From the NCBI RefSeq assembly GCF_016863335.1, contig NZ_BOOR01000069.1, positions 1 to 64,000 on the forward strand: 64,000 nt of DNA, given 5' to 3'. Source of the stretch: Planotetraspora thailandica. Its GTDB lineage: Bacteria > Actinomycetota > Actinomycetes > Streptosporangiales > Streptosporangiaceae. The position numbers and the translations under genes were made by a program. Below are positions 35,713 through 43,731 of the stretch, in pieces. The notes beneath the pieces were generated by a model. It saw nothing but the letters and a program-made list of their open reading frames with translations. It was not told the DNA's origin and made no database searches. The first letter of the stretch is position 1, and each line of letters opens with the position of its first letter.

Positions 35713-37233
35713 TCAGACGGTGGTGCGGCCGCGGCCCGACGGGGCGGGTGCCCTGCTGAGCCCGAGGGCCAGGGCGGGGCACATGTCGGCGGCGTGCACG
35801 GCGTCCCGTAGGTGCCGGGCCGGCACCGGGGCGTCGCTGAGCATCGGGTAACCGAAGACGTCCAATTGCACGAGTTCGGGGACGATGTGGCCGCAAAGGC
35901 CGTGACCCGCACACCGGGACCAGTCGACGGTGAGGCGCAGCCCCGACTTCGCTTCGCTCACCTCCTCACCCGGCACCTCACCCGGCACGGGAAGGAGCCC
36001 GCGCACGGGCCGGCCGCAACCGCCCTGGGCGAGGTGCGCCGCGACGTCGTCGGAGAATGTGTCGAGCGCGGACAACAGAAACCTGGTCGCGCCGTCCGGA
36101 TGGTGACAGGCCCCTCGCCCGCGGACGACCGCGCTCGCCTGCTCGACCGCCACCATCGCCTCGGTGCCGCCGTTTCCCGCGGCCAACGCGGAGAAGGACC
36201 GGGCGATCGCGGGCAACCCGAGCCGGCAGGGCCCGCACTGGCCCGCCGATTCCGCGCCGAGGTAGGCCGCGACCCTGGCGACCTCCCCGAGGGGACACGT
36301 GCCCCCCTCCAAAGGCACGATGATCCCCGCGCCGAGCGCAGCGCCGGCCTCCGACATCGATTCCCGCGACACCACGGCCGCGGCGGCCTTGGCCGGGGTG
36401 AGCCACGCGCCGTGGTAGCCGCCGACCATCACGCCCTGGCCCGCGGTGACTCCGCACCGGCGCAGCACCTCGGCGAGCGGGACACCGGCAGGCGTCTCCA
36501 CCACCACACGCCCACGGCCCGGGACGGTCACCGTCAGCAGAACGGTGCCGGGCTCGGCCTGCGTCCCTGCCGTCCGGTAGCCCTCGGGGCCGAGTTCGGC
36601 CAGCACGGCCAGCTGGGCGAAGGTCTCCGCGTTCGACAACAGCGTGGGCAGCCCGTCGACGCCGCTCTCCGCCGCCCGGACCTTGCGGCCCGGCGGTATG
36701 GGAGTCTCACCGTTCACTCCGCGGACCAGCGCGCCGCCCTCTCCGGTGATGAACCGCTCGGGCAGGTGGACGACCCTCATGGAGCCGGCAGTACCCGACT
36801 CCTGGACGGCGCTGCGCAGCGAGCGTTCGGGTACGCCGCCGTCGGTGACGCCCACGACGATCTCGCGTGCGCCCAGCGCCCGTGCGGCGAGCACGGCGCC
36901 GTCCAGCACGAGGTGGGGTGTCCGCGCGAGCAGCGCCTTGTCCTTGGCGCTGGCCGGCTCACCCTCGGTGGCGTTGACGAGCACGACGGGCCGTACTCCA
37001 CGGCGTTCGGCGGCCTGGGCGACCGCCGTCAGCTTGCGGGCGAAGGGGAAGGCCGCCCCTCCCCGCCCGCGAAGGTCGACCTCTTCGGCCAGTGCGGCCA
37101 GTTCGCGCAGGGAGAGCCGGGGCGGCGTGCGGTGATGCGTACGGTGCGCGGAGAGGTCGAGCCGCTGCAGGCGGGTGAGGCCCTGGAAGAGCCGGGGGGC
37201 GCCGAGGGTGAGGATCTCGGGTGCACTGCTCAT
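35713..37233 (-). CDS. NuoF-like NADH dehydrogenase fused to a C-terminal ferredoxin
   Basis: 506 residues. The NuoF part has the FMN/NADH loop RGRGGAAFPFARK (about 56-68), VVLVNATEGEPASAKDK, SNAETFAQLAVL and the iron-sulfur region. There ESAGQCGPCRLG replaces the usual ESCGKCTPCREG, so the first of four cluster cysteines is Ala; the last is in GACHHPDG. Residues about 430-500 are a ferredoxin of the three-cysteine type (RCAGHGLC, later DMCPALAL), as found with P450 systems. It probably passes electrons from NADH to the membrane cytochrome encoded upstream, whose stop overlaps its ATG (ATGA). Confidence 0.85.
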   Translation of the reverse strand: MSSAPEILTLGAPRLFQGLTRLQRLDLSAHRTHHRTPPRLSLRELAALAEEVDLRGRGGAAFPFARKLTAVAQAAERRGVRPVVLVNATEGEPASAKDKALLARTPHLVLDGAVLAARALGAREIVVGVTDGGVPERSLRSAVQESGTAGSMRVVHLPERFITGEGGALVRGVNGETPIPPGRKVRAAESGVDGLPTLLSNAETFAQLAVLAELGPEGYRTAGTQAEPGTVLLTVTVPGRGRVVVETPAGVPLAEVLRRCGVTAGQGVMVGGYHGAWLTPAKAAAAVVSRESMSEAGAALGAGIIVPLEGGTCPLGEVARVAAYLGAESAGQCGPCRLGLPAIARSFSALAAGNGGTEAMVAVEQASAVVRGRGACHHPDGATRFLLSALDTFSDDVAAHLAQGGCGRPVRGLLPVPGEVPGEEVSEAKSGLRLTVDWSRCAGHGLCGHIVPELVQLDVFGYPMLSDAPVPARHLRDAVHAADMCPALALGLSRAPAPSGRGRTTV

Positions 37234-38033
37234 TTGCTACTTCCCGTCCACGATGCCGCCTCCGCCTTCAGTTCGGCCCAGAACTGTTCATCCGGCACGC
37301 CGGACGTCTCCGGAATCAGCGGGTCAGGGGCCGTGCGGCTCGGCGTGCGCGTCCCTCGCCGGCCGGTCGTCGCGCGCATGTGCGCCCAGGACAGGAACCT
37401 GGCCACGGCCAGGACGGCGACCAGCGTCAAGCAGGCCACATAGCTCATCGTCACCCAGTCCTTGGCCGCCCGGCCCGCGTTCAGCCCGTGTGCGACGGCC
37501 ACCGGCCAGCACAGGTAGGCGGCGATGTGGAGAACACGCCAGGTCCAGGGGCGACCCTTGCCGATGAACCTGCCGCGGGCCACGCCGGTGGCGAAAACGA
37601 TGATCATCATGTCGCTTGCGATCGTGCCGAGGCCGATCCAGAGGGCGCGGGACTGCCCGCCTTCGAACGGCACGGCGACGTCCAGCACCGATGCGTGCCC
37701 CTGCAGGACCTTGAGCAGCACGTGAGAGGCCAGGAAGCTCATCGACATGGCGGCGGCGGCCCGATGCGCTGCTTGGGCCAGGATGCGCAGCCGGATCGGC
37801 AGGAAGCGCTCGGAGGCCGCCAGGCCCGCCACTACCGCCGCGCTCAGCCCGACGAGGGCGAAGACGCCTGAATAGAACTCGAGAAAGGCCCGCAGGCGGT
37901 CCACGGCGAGGGCACCGCGTTCGGTCGACCCGCCGGCCAGGACCGCCGCCAGGGCGGCGCAGAGCAGAAAAGCCCGCAGGATCCGCGTGCCCCGGCGGGA
38001 CGCTCGGCGGGCCAAGTCGTGATGTGACTCCAT
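37230..38033 (-). CDS. Ferric-reductase-like membrane cytochrome b protein
   Basis: 267 residues with about six hydrophobic segments. Candidate haem-ligand histidines occur in paired helices: AAHRAAAAMSMSFLASHVLLK and LHIAAYLCWPVAVAHGLN, the H-x(12-13)-H spacing of the ferric-reductase/YedZ/NOX superfamily. A soluble tail of about 50 residues ends the protein. It is translated just ahead of the NuoF-ferredoxin fusion (4-base overlap), so electrons from NADH should reach haem in the membrane. The terminal acceptor is not evident. Confidence 0.8.
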   Translation of the reverse strand: MESHHDLARRASRRGTRILRAFLLCAALAAVLAGGSTERGALAVDRLRAFLEFYSGVFALVGLSAAVVAGLAASERFLPIRLRILAQAAHRAAAAMSMSFLASHVLLKVLQGHASVLDVAVPFEGGQSRALWIGLGTIASDMMIIVFATGVARGRFIGKGRPWTWRVLHIAAYLCWPVAVAHGLNAGRAAKDWVTMSYVACLTLVAVLAVARFLSWAHMRATTGRRGTRTPSRTAPDPLIPETSGVPDEQFWAELKAEAASWTGSSK

Positions 38034-38040
38034 GGGGTCC

Positions 38041-38334
38041 TCAGTGCCGATGCGTTGAGGTGCGAGATGCCGCGGACGACGGTGTTGCCAAGGAAGACGG
38101 TGTTGCCCCGGGAGAGGGAGCGGCCGGGGAGGGCGGATCGCGGTCCACCCGCAGCAGACGCACGTCGGGTCGCGGGCCGTCCTGCCCGATGAGGCCTCTG
38201 ATCTCCTGCTGAAGGACGGCGCACAGCGCCAGGCCGACCAGCACGGCGGTGAGTCCGCCGATCCGCATGATGCGACGGGCGGCCGGCAGCATCGAACCGC
38301 GAGCACGTGGCGATGCAGGCGTCAACGTCGGCAT
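38041..38334 (-). CDS. Small single-helix membrane protein preceding the cytochrome gene
   Basis: 97 residues from the ATG giving MPTLTPASPRARG, with GAGGTG upstream. A hydrophobic segment GGLTAVLVGLALCAVLQQEI (about 26-45) is followed by an outside-facing Pro/Ser-rich tail. Seven bases from the cytochrome gene, so most likely the first gene of the same operon. No family recognised; it may be a small subunit or assembly factor of the electron-transfer complex. A shorter ATG start at residue 15 is possible. Confidence 0.5.
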   Translation of the reverse strand: MPTLTPASPRARGSMLPAARRIMRIGGLTAVLVGLALCAVLQQEIRGLIGQDGPRPDVRLLRVDRDPPSPAAPSPGATPSSLATPSSAASRTSTHRH

Positions 38335-38649
38335 CGGCGCACCTCGCCACGCCGGATCAGCAGGCTGGGCGTCCCGAACAGGAGGGCCTTGCGCGCCAAG
38401 AGCCGCGTCACCGTGTCTGGCCGCCTCCGAATCTGTGCCGGGACGGCCTGCGGCGACCTGCGCCGTTGACCGCCCACTGTCAGAGATCCCACTTATGTCG
38501 ATAAGGGAGATTTGGTCATGACAGATTACGCCAACGGCTGAGATTTAGTGGTTCTTCACGCATAGCAGCGTCCAGCGTGAGGCGCTCGGCTCAGCGGTGA
38601 CGGGGTGATGCCGGCCTGGCTGCGGGAGAGGTCACCATGGACGGACCGC
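38335..38649. other. Intergenic region with a possible operator and a 7-codon ORF
   Basis: No gene-sized frame is supported. CTTAT-GTCG-ATAAG (38492-38505) is a small palindrome upstream of the membrane-protein/cytochrome operon. On the plus strand GGGAG precedes an ATG at 38518 opening a 7-codon frame (MTDYANG); nothing downstream on that strand would use it as a leader, so it is probably chance. Confidence 0.3.
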
Positions 38650-39222
38650 TCACCCCCAGTGGTCGCCCCAGCCCCAGAGGTTGGCCAGCGGAGGCTGCCC
38701 CGGGGGCTCGTGGCCGTCGACGCCGAACCGGCCACGGAAGAAGAGCATCGGGCGCTGCTCGATGACGTGCTCCAGTTGGACGACTCGCCCGATCACCACG
38801 TCGTGATCCCCGGCGACGTGCACGTTCTCCACCTCGGCGTGGACGCGCAGCAGTACGTCGGGCAGCGCCGGAATACCCCACGGGGACAGATCCCAGTCGA
38901 GGTCGTCGAACTTCCTGCCCCTGCTGGAGCCGAACCGGCCGCAGATGTCGACCTGGTCCTCGCCCAGCACGTTCACGCAGAAGCGCCCCGTCTTCCGGAT
39001 CTTCGGCCAGGCGCGGCCGTTGTGGTCGGCGCAGAACATGATCAGCGGTGGCACGAGGGAGACGGACGCGAAGGACTGGCACGCGAAGCCCACCGGCTCC
39101 TCGTCGTCCATGCCGGTGATCACCGTGACGCCACTCGCGAACATCCCCATCGCCCGGCGGAACTCCGCCGGGGCGGGCGGAGCCACGTCGGCGGACGCCG
39201 CCGACAGCGCCGGCTCTGTCAT
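38650..39222 (-). CDS. Flavin reductase of a two-component monooxygenase (HsaB-type)
   Basis: 190 residues from the ATG giving MTEPALSAAS with GAGGTG upstream; a GTG three codons earlier is inferior. RutF/HpaC-type FMN-binding split barrel: FRRAMGMFASGVTVITG, GFACQSFASVSLVPPLIMFC, RFCVNVLGEDQ, and a closing HDVVIGRVVQLEH with FFRGRFG. It supplies reduced flavin to a partner oxygenase. The HsaA-like oxygenase is encoded divergently 200 bases away, matching the HsaA/HsaB pair that hydroxylates 3-HSA in steroid degradation, though no other ring-degradation gene is present. Confidence 0.85.
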   Translation of the reverse strand: MTEPALSAASADVAPPAPAEFRRAMGMFASGVTVITGMDDEEPVGFACQSFASVSLVPPLIMFCADHNGRAWPKIRKTGRFCVNVLGEDQVDICGRFGSSRGRKFDDLDWDLSPWGIPALPDVLLRVHAEVENVHVAGDHDVVIGRVVQLEHVIEQRPMLFFRGRFGVDGHEPPGQPPLANLWGWGDHWG

Positions 39223-39392
39223 GCGATTCACCTCGAGTTAGCCGTCTCAGCTGCGATTCGCGGGCGTCAGTCGCAACGACGCCGCATTCTGGTCTGTTCC
39301 CTGGGAAATTCTCTGCGCTCGGTGGTCGTCGGATACTTCCAACGGGGCCCTCCCATGCGCGCATAGGCGGGACACACCATCATGGACCCATA

Positions 39393-39402
39393 TATCCGGA
39401 TA
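39393..39402. promoter_or_regulatory. Palindrome TATCCGGATA between the monooxygenase genes
   Basis: A perfect 10-base palindrome 22 bases before the chosen HsaA-like start and within the 200-base divergent region. If the farther upstream ATG at 39382 were the true start it would lie inside the gene, so its status depends on that choice. Confidence 0.3.
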
Positions 39403-39423
39403 AGTGACACGGAGTTCCACGCG

Positions 39424-40602
39424 ATGACGAACGACGTCCTGGAAGCGGTCCGCACGCTGCTGCCCGTGATCGCCGAGCGGGCCCCCTCCACGGACGCGGA
39501 TCGGCGCGTTCCCGACGAGACGATCGCCGAGCTCGCCGAGGCCGGGGTCTTCCGCATGTTGCAGCCCAAGCGGTACGGCGGCGCCGAGAGCGACCCCGTG
39601 GCGTTCTTCGAGGTCGTCAGGGAGATCTCCGGCGTCTGTGGTTCCACCGGATGGGTGGCGAGCGTGCTCGGCATGCACGCGTGGCATGTCGGGCTCTTCG
39701 GCGAGGCGGCCCAGGACGAGGTCTGGCAGGCCGACCACGACGCTCTCGTCGCCTCGTCGTACGCCCCCGTCGGGCGGCTGACGCCCGTCGAGGGCGGCTA
39801 TGAGCTGACCGGCCGGTGGCGGTTCTCCTCCGGGTGCCAGCACGCGTCCTGGGTGCTGGTCGGCGCCCTGGTCGTGCCGCAGGGAGCGGGGGAGCAGGCG
39901 CGGCCGGTGGGTGCCGTGACCGTGCTCGTCCCCAAGGCCGACTACGCGGTCGAGGACGTCTGGGACGTCATCGGGCTGCGCGGCACCGCGAGCAACGACG
40001 TCGTCGTCGAGCGCGCCTTCGTGCCCGCGCACCGCACGATGCGGGCCGAGGACCAGGCGCGGCTGCGGGGCGCCGGTCAGGAGGTGAACGGCGGGCCGCT
40101 CTACCGCATGCCGTTCGGCACCGTGTTCACGACCGCGATCACCGCCCCGGTGATCGGCATGGCGGCCGGGTGCTACCGGTCGTACGTGTCCGCGATGCGC
40201 GACCGCGTACGGCTCAGCCTGGGCGGCGGCAGGTTCGCCGACGACCAGTTCGCCCAGGTCGCGGTGGCGCGGGCCGCCTCCGAGATCGACGCGGCGATCC
40301 TGCAGACCGACCGCAACGTGCGTGAGCTCTACGAGCACGCCGTCCGGGGCGAGTCCATCCCGATGGAGCTGCGTCTGCGCGCCCGCAGGGATCAGGTCAG
40401 GGCGACCGAGCGGGCGCTGGAGGCGATCGACATCCTTTTCAAGACGGCCGGGGGCAACTCGCTCAGGAGCGGCAACCCCATCGAGCGCGCCTGGCGGGAC
40501 GCCCACGCGGGGAGCGTGCACGTGGCCAACGACGTGGAACGGGCTCTGGCGATGTACGGCAAGGGCGAGTTCGGCATGACCGTCGAGGACAACCTGGTCT
40601 GA
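39424..40602 (+). CDS. Flavin-dependent monooxygenase oxygenase subunit (HsaA-type, acyl-CoA dehydrogenase fold)
   Basis: 392 residues from the ATG giving MTNDVLEAVRTLLPVIAERA, which matches where relatives begin; an ATG 14 codons earlier is open. Acyl-CoA-dehydrogenase fold: FRMLQPKRYGG, SGVCGSTGWVASVLGMHAWH, GRWRFSSGCQHASWVL, DVIGLRGTASNDVVVERAFVP, ending in RAWRDAHAGSVHVANDVERAL. These group D oxygenases use reduced FMN from a separate reductase, here the divergent HsaB-type gene, to hydroxylate phenolic substrates. Actual substrate may be steroid-derived, a simple phenol or a natural product. Confidence 0.85.
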   Translation: MTNDVLEAVRTLLPVIAERAPSTDADRRVPDETIAELAEAGVFRMLQPKRYGGAESDPVAFFEVVREISGVCGSTGWVASVLGMHAWHVGLFGEAAQDEVWQADHDALVASSYAPVGRLTPVEGGYELTGRWRFSSGCQHASWVLVGALVVPQGAGEQARPVGAVTVLVPKADYAVEDVWDVIGLRGTASNDVVVERAFVPAHRTMRAEDQARLRGAGQEVNGGPLYRMPFGTVFTTAITAPVIGMAAGCYRSYVSAMRDRVRLSLGGGRFADDQFAQVAVARAASEIDAAILQTDRNVRELYEHAVRGESIPMELRLRARRDQVRATERALEAIDILFKTAGGNSLRSGNPIERAWRDAHAGSVHVANDVERALAMYGKGEFGMTVEDNLV

Positions 40603-40615
40603 CGGATCCGGCCGG

Positions 40616-41530
40616 TCAGGCGGCGGCCGACGGTTCCGTCTCCGGCGAGACGGGATTGTCCGCCGCCCAGTTCAGCAGGGCGGCGGCGGTGTCGAAGCGG
40701 CGGCTGGAGACGTCCTCTCCGAGGATGACGCCGATGAGCCGGTGCCCGTCCCGGTCGGCCGCGAAGGCGAGGCAGTAGCCCGCCGCCTGCGTGAAGCCGG
40801 TCTTCACGCCGAGCGCGCCCGGCAGATCGAGCATCTCGTTGGTGTTCGTCCAGGTGTGGGCGCCATGGGTGGCGGTCGCGTCGATGGAGTACTGCTCGGT
40901 GGAGGTGACCTTCTCGAAGGTCTTGTCGCTCAGGGCCACCGCGGCCAGCTTGGCCTGGTCCGCGGCGGTGGAGTAGCCGTCGCCACCGGGCATCGGCAGC
41001 CCGTCGGGGTTGACGTAGTGGGTGTCGTTGAGCCCGAGCTGCTTGGCGGCGTCGTTCATCTTGGCGACGAAGCCGTCGACGCCCGGGCCGTAGGTGCGGG
41101 CCAGCGCATGGGCGACGTCCGCGCCGGACGGCAGCAGCAGGCCGTAGAGCGCATCCTTGATCATGACCTTGTCGCCCGGGTCCAGGTCGGCGCTGGTGCC
41201 GCCGTTGTCGTTGGCGTAGTTCACGTCGCCGCTGGTGATCGTGATGGTGTCGGTGGGCTTCGCCAGCTTCAAGGTGAGGTAGGCGGTCATCACCTTCGTG
41301 AGGCTGGCGACCGGCATGCGCTTGTGCGCGCCGTCGTCGAGCCGGACCGTCCCCGTCGAGGCGTCGAGGAGATAGGTGGCCCGGCCGTACACGGGGGGTG
41401 CGTCGCTGTCCGCGACGCGGGACGCCGAGGCCGGGGCCTGGGTTGATCGCGCCAGCGCCGGTGCGCTCAGCCCGGTGACCAGGGTGAACACGGCAACGCA
41501 TACGGCGGGGATTGATGTCCTGTTATGCAT
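40616..41530 (-). CDS. D-alanyl-D-alanine carboxypeptidase (S11 penicillin-binding protein)
   Basis: 304 residues with a signal peptide (to about PALARS). Serine-type motifs: S76-L-T-K79 in PVASLTKVMTAYL, KTG near 245 in LGVKTGFTQAAGYC. The middle SxN motif reads SGADVA (135-140), where relatives have SGN, so the Asn that helps proton transfer and hydrolysis is replaced. It lacks the long C-terminal membrane anchor of PBP5. It trims D-Ala from peptidoglycan stem peptides in the periplasmic space. Convergent with the HsaA-type gene; 14 bases separate the ends. Confidence 0.88.
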   Translation of the reverse strand: MHNRTSIPAVCVAVFTLVTGLSAPALARSTQAPASASRVADSDAPPVYGRATYLLDASTGTVRLDDGAHKRMPVASLTKVMTAYLTLKLAKPTDTITITSGDVNYANDNGGTSADLDPGDKVMIKDALYGLLLPSGADVAHALARTYGPGVDGFVAKMNDAAKQLGLNDTHYVNPDGLPMPGGDGYSTAADQAKLAAVALSDKTFEKVTSTEQYSIDATATHGAHTWTNTNEMLDLPGALGVKTGFTQAAGYCLAFAADRDGHRLIGVILGEDVSSRRFDTAAALLNWAADNPVSPETEPSAAA

Positions 41531-41812
41531 GCCTTTTAGGCTTGCATGACGTTTATGCCAGTTATCAACCCTTTTAAGGTAAAAACGTGGCGTTTGGATG
41601 ATGGCCTTGTGGCCACTGTGAACGCAGTGCACTCTGCGCGCCGAGCGATTTCTCGCCCATGGTCGGACCATTGCCTTGTATGACCGGGGACGTCGCCTGT
41701 GTGAATTGTGACCTGGGTTGAGCAGTGGATCGCGTGACGTCGCTTGCGCGCAGGGTGACCGGCACGGATCATCGAGGTGTCCCGGAGGCGGTGGGATGGA
41801 AGGGGCGGCCAC

Positions 41813-42016
41813 ATGAGCCCAGGAGGCTCCCGACCGGCGGGCGACGCTGATCGTTGGGAGTTCTGCTTCTTCTGCCGACGATGCCGACATGCCTTTGGTC
41901 CAGTGAGCAGGCCGCCGGCTCGTTGCAGATGCAGTCAGTGCCCCGACTGCCCGGGGGATGAAGATGACCTGCGGGACGCTGTAAACGGAGATCCTTCGCC
42001 GCAGAGGCCACGCTGA
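41813..42016 (+). CDS. Cysteine-rich zinc-ribbon miniprotein
   Basis: 67 residues from the ATG giving MSPGGSRPAGD. A run of cysteines, FCFFCRRC and later RCRCSQCPDC, forms two or more C-x2-C pairs, as in rubredoxin-type or zinc-ribbon knuckles, followed by an acidic tail GDEDDLRDAVNG. No family is recognised. It ends 9 bases before the GTG of the membrane-protein gene and shares its unusual composition trend, so they are probably one operon. Gene status rests on the cysteine pattern and the spacing. Confidence 0.5.
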   Translation: MSPGGSRPAGDADRWEFCFFCRRCRHAFGPVSRPPARCRCSQCPDCPGDEDDLRDAVNGDPSPQRPR

Positions 42017-42025
42017 AGAGGAATT

Positions 42026-43015
42026 GTGTTAGACCAGTTCACCCAGCAGATTGCCGGATCTTTTCCGAGACGGTTCTTGTTCAATGCGCTGCTTCCTACA
42101 TTTGTCTTCGTCAGTCTGACCACTTCGCTTGTGGCAGCGTCTCTGACGACCTTTGTGCAGTTATCGACTTGGTGGGCGGGGCTGGACGCGATAACGAAGA
42201 TCATCGTTCTGCTGGGTTACCTGGCGACCGTCTGGTTTCTGGCCGCAGCGGTATCGAGCCAGTGGCGTGGCATCGTCCGTCTCTATGAGGGGTATCCACT
42301 GCGACGGCTCAGTGCGCATCTTGGCTGTGAGAACGTTCCGGGAGTGCGGTGGCACGCGGAGCGTATGCGGGATCTGCTCAATGACCTAGATGGGTCGGAG
42401 CCGGACACGGTCACCGCTTACTATCGCTATCCGAATAAAGAAGAAAATGTTTTCCCCACAAGATTGGGTAACGTCCTTCAAGCTGCGGAGAGCTATCCAA
42501 GAGACCGGTACGGCATTGACACGATAATTTTCTGGCCGAGGCTGTTCGCGCTGCTCCCGGAGCAGTTTCAGCGCGATTATGAAGAGTATGTAGCGAACTA
42601 TGAGTTTCCGCTGGTCGTCTCATTTCAAGCCTCACTCGCCACTACGATTTCCGGGGTGACCCTTCTGCTGACGGGTCAGTCGCCTTTGCTGTACATCCTG
42701 GTCGTAGGCGGCGGGTACATCAGTGCCTATGCCTCCTACCGTTTTGCTTTGAGTGGGGCAGAGGAGTTGGGTGAGCAGCAACGGACTGCATTCGATCTTT
42801 ATCGGGATCGACTCCTGGAGACGTGGCCGACGCCAGAAGATGTGCGTGACGAACGGGACGCGTTCAAGACAATAACCAGATTCGTCGTCATAGGCGGGTC
42901 ACCCGGATGGTCGCACGGGCAGAGTCGGCATCGTTCCCGCCGAGCAGGTGACTCAAGGGCGGGCGTAGGCCCTCAGACGAACGATGGAGATGCGGTTGGT
43001 GCCCAGGGCCCGTAA
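42026..43015 (+). CDS. Membrane protein of unknown function in a low-GC insert
   Basis: 329 residues from a GTG with GAAGAGGAAT upstream. Hydrophobic pairs at about 18-45 and 58-80, a soluble middle domain with WHAERMRDLLNDLDGSEPDTVTAYYRYPNKEE style features and RLGNVLQAAESYPRDRYGID, a second hydrophobic pair at about 198-245, and a charged C-terminus. Codon use is much less GC-biased than its neighbours (AT-ending codons such as AAT, TAT, GAT common), indicating recent transfer. The arrangement of two membrane hairpins around a soluble domain resembles proteins in accessory or defence loci, but no family is claimed. Its 3' end overlaps the convergent SAF gene by 63 bases. Confidence 0.7.
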   Translation: MLDQFTQQIAGSFPRRFLFNALLPTFVFVSLTTSLVAASLTTFVQLSTWWAGLDAITKIIVLLGYLATVWFLAAAVSSQWRGIVRLYEGYPLRRLSAHLGCENVPGVRWHAERMRDLLNDLDGSEPDTVTAYYRYPNKEENVFPTRLGNVLQAAESYPRDRYGIDTIIFWPRLFALLPEQFQRDYEEYVANYEFPLVVSFQASLATTISGVTLLLTGQSPLLYILVVGGGYISAYASYRFALSGAEELGEQQRTAFDLYRDRLLETWPTPEDVRDERDAFKTITRFVVIGGSPGWSHGQSRHRSRRAGDSRAGVGPQTNDGDAVGAQGP

Positions 43016-43657
43016 TAAGGTCTTCGATTGGGCCGGGGTTATGCCGATCACCACGACCTCCTTTGTCACATCCACTACAAGGACATCGGTAAGCTCTGCT
43101 GATGTCGGTTTGTCGGTGGTGCTCGACAACAATACGTTGACGCGGTCGCCGCGCGTTAGTCGATTTCCCAAGGTGGATTCGGGAGTCGCTTCGACCGGCG
43201 CGAACAACAAGCCGTCGAGGCTTCCGGGTGCCAATAGCGGCCCGAGTGAAGGTTCATCGAACGGTTTGTCCTTGGCCAGGCGTGTGAGGGTGTATCTCCC
43301 GACCAGTGAGTCCAAGTTTTTCATCGATCCTTGTGGAAGGTCGCCTTCGGGCATCTCCTGCAGGCGGACATCCCGCTCCGTGATCCGATGGAACGCAGGC
43401 AGGTCCGCAGTCGCCACATAAACCTTTGAGGGGTGACGGAACCCGATAAGAACGGCGACGCCGCCAACTATGATCACGCATGCCAGAGTGAATGCCACGC
43501 GTGACAAACTCCAGGGCCGGCGGGGAGAGGCGACAGATCCTAACAAGGGCACGGTCGTTAACGTAGCGTTGTTGGCTTGTCTCCGCGCTCGCTCACGGAC
43601 CCCGAAATTTTCTGCGCTCAGTTCATGGGTTTCAGCCTCGATGAGACGTCCTGCCAT
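42953..43657 (-). CDS. SAF-domain protein (CpaB/FlgA-like)
   Basis: 234 residues. A cytoplasmic N-terminus of about 50 residues, one membrane helix (VAFTLACVIIVGGVAVLIGF, about 54-73), then an SAF domain: VYVATADLPAFHRITERDVRLQEMP, LVGRYTLTRLAKDKPF, and a C-terminal GDRVNVLLSST segment as in CpaB-like pilus assembly proteins. No pilus genes are adjacent. Lower GC than the flanking chromosome. It faces the membrane-protein gene with a 63-base convergent overlap, so the two could have been acquired together. Confidence 0.7.
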   Translation of the reverse strand: MAGRLIEAETHELSAENFGVRERARRQANNATLTTVPLLGSVASPRRPWSLSRVAFTLACVIIVGGVAVLIGFRHPSKVYVATADLPAFHRITERDVRLQEMPEGDLPQGSMKNLDSLVGRYTLTRLAKDKPFDEPSLGPLLAPGSLDGLLFAPVEATPESTLGNRLTRGDRVNVLLSSTTDKPTSAELTDVLVVDVTKEVVVIGITPAQSKTLLRALGTNRISIVRLRAYARP

Positions 43658-43731
43658 CGCTCAGATCTCTGTCGATCAGATGCCTGGATCGGGCGTGACT
43701 GGCTCGTGAAGCCGGGAATGACCGATGCCTT

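Noticed and set aside
38518-38541. Seven-codon leader peptide with ribosome site
   Set aside because: No plus-strand gene follows that it could control.
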